Shown one piece after another: positions 5,887-6,387 of a stretch of 6,387 nt of DNA (positions are counted from its first letter, which is position 1; each line of letters opens with the position of its first letter). The DNA comes from CAZTJA01 sp964613745 (GTDB lineage: Bacteria; Desulfobacterota; Desulfomonilia; Desulfomonilales; Desulfomonilaceae). The notes under the pieces were generated by a model. It was not told the DNA's origin. It made no database searches and worked only from the letters and a program-made list of their open reading frames with translations. A program made the translations under genes and the position numbers. Location: assembly GCA_964613745.1 (NCBI GenBank), contig CAZTJA010000140.1, forward strand, positions 1-6,387, written 5' to 3'.

Positions 5887-5962
5887 ATTCAAATTAGAGA
5901 TTCAAATGCAATTTTGACGGAAAAAAGTGGAGGGGGACATCTAAGGAAAGGGATTGCAGAGA

Positions 5963-6373
5963 TCAAAACATTTCGTAGCAATCAGCAGAGTTTATTTTCG
6001 CGTCGTCGTAGAAGAAAACTTTGGAAGCATTCTGGTCCGGGAGAGAAAACTTGATTGTGTTTTTGATTCCAGACTTTAAAAACTGAGCTGCGTCAACGAG
6101 CATAAACGATGATAGCCGCCCTTTTTCATAGTTAGGTTGTGCATCAACCACATTACCGTTTACCGTCCAAACCGGTCGTGGAATGAAGAAGCTGTAGACG
6201 GGGAACGAACCTAATGTTTCTATATTCGGACTAATTCGGCCCGAGGCCAATTTGCAGATTTTTACGCTTGTAATTTTCCACTGAGACGATGCCGACTGAG
6301 CAAGTGAATTCCCGATGAACGAAAGAACGATTAATGCTGTCAGAATCGATACACGAACAAATGAAGGGATCAT
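5963..6373 (-). CDS. Small exported protein of unknown function
   Basis: A 136-residue protein. Residues 1-25 form a signal peptide: one Arg at 7, a hydrophobic core VSILTALIVLSFIG, and cleavage probably after NSLA or just beyond. The mature part of about 110 residues is rich in beta-strand pattern (PVYSFFIP, PVWTVNG, NTIKFSLP, KVFFYDD), which suggests a small beta-sandwich. It holds two cysteines (40 and 132) near its two ends that could form a disulfide joining the termini. No lipobox, catalytic motif or known family is recognised. It lies on the same strand as the autotransporter, 326 bases upstream, and both are envelope-directed, so a functional link is possible but unproven. The ATG at 6373 has no Shine-Dalgarno match. 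The bases before it read CTCATGGTCCTCCA, so translation may depend on coupling to an upstream gene, or the real start may lie outside the window. Confidence 0.7.
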   Translation of the reverse strand: MIPSFVRVSILTALIVLSFIGNSLAQSASSQWKITSVKICKLASGRISPNIETLGSFPVYSFFIPRPVWTVNGNVVDAQPNYEKGRLSSFMLVDAAQFLKSGIKNTIKFSLPDQNASKVFFYDDAKINSADCYEMF

Positions 6374-6387
6374 TGGAGGACCATGAG

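Larger units (their letters stand above)
5637..5962. other. 326-base leader region upstream of the autotransporter gene
   Basis: This AT-rich stretch holds no convincing gene. It contains the tandem ribosome sites, a perfect 12-base palindrome ACGAATATTCGT at 5682-5693, a short direct repeat CCGGAACCGGAA near 5747-5758, and a candidate minus-strand promoter at 5858-5886. A small plus-strand open frame from 5836 is low-complexity in charge, has no ribosome site and overlaps the next gene antisense, so it is not called. Confidence 0.55.

Noticed and set aside
5836..6054. Plus-strand open frame of 72 codons in the autotransporter leader
   Set aside because: It has no ribosome site, overlaps the exported-protein gene antisense, and its Arg/Lys/Ser-rich translation is typical of a shadow frame.

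Overview
The window looks like an ordinary chromosomal stretch of a Gram-negative bacterium with medium GC content. An outer-membrane beta-barrel protein with a signal peptide shows that there is an outer membrane. The style of the antibiotic-biosynthesis-monooxygenase-like protein, and the mix of an ankyrin protein with a zinc ribbon, recall Desulfobacterota (sulfate-reducing or syntrophic former Deltaproteobacteria). That placement comes from memory of protein families and is only a guess. There are no RNA genes, mobile elements, CRISPR arrays or phage genes.

Layout from left to right. The end of an unidentified plus-strand gene (stop at 75-77) faces a minus-strand nucleotide-sugar dehydrogenase (188-1825), with about 110 bases between them. 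The dehydrogenase is best started at 1825, because a strong promoter and a Shine-Dalgarno sequence lie just upstream, inside the longer open frame. A 388-base non-coding stretch follows, holding that promoter and a strong hairpin (2161-2206). Next is a small minus-strand ABM-fold protein (2214-2531). It is transcribed away from a plus-strand ankyrin-repeat protein (2823-4088), and the two have back-to-back sigma70-like promoters in the 291 bases between them. The ankyrin gene converges on a minus-strand inverse autotransporter (intimin/invasin-type barrel, 4158-5636) that carries an unusual six-cysteine C-terminal domain. After a 326-base leader region comes a second minus-strand gene for a small exported protein (5963-6373), whose start may overlap the stop of a gene outside the window.

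The genes do not form one obvious pathway. The two exported proteins at the right share a strand, are both directed to the envelope, and could be functionally linked. The dehydrogenase would supply a uronic-acid type sugar nucleotide for surface polysaccharide, but no glycosyltransferase is in view. The most unusual items are the passenger domain of the inverse autotransporter, which I cannot assign to any known adhesin module, and the ankyrin protein, which joins a predicted helical/HTH-like N-terminus, a four-cysteine zinc ribbon and eight ankyrin repeats in exact 33-residue register.
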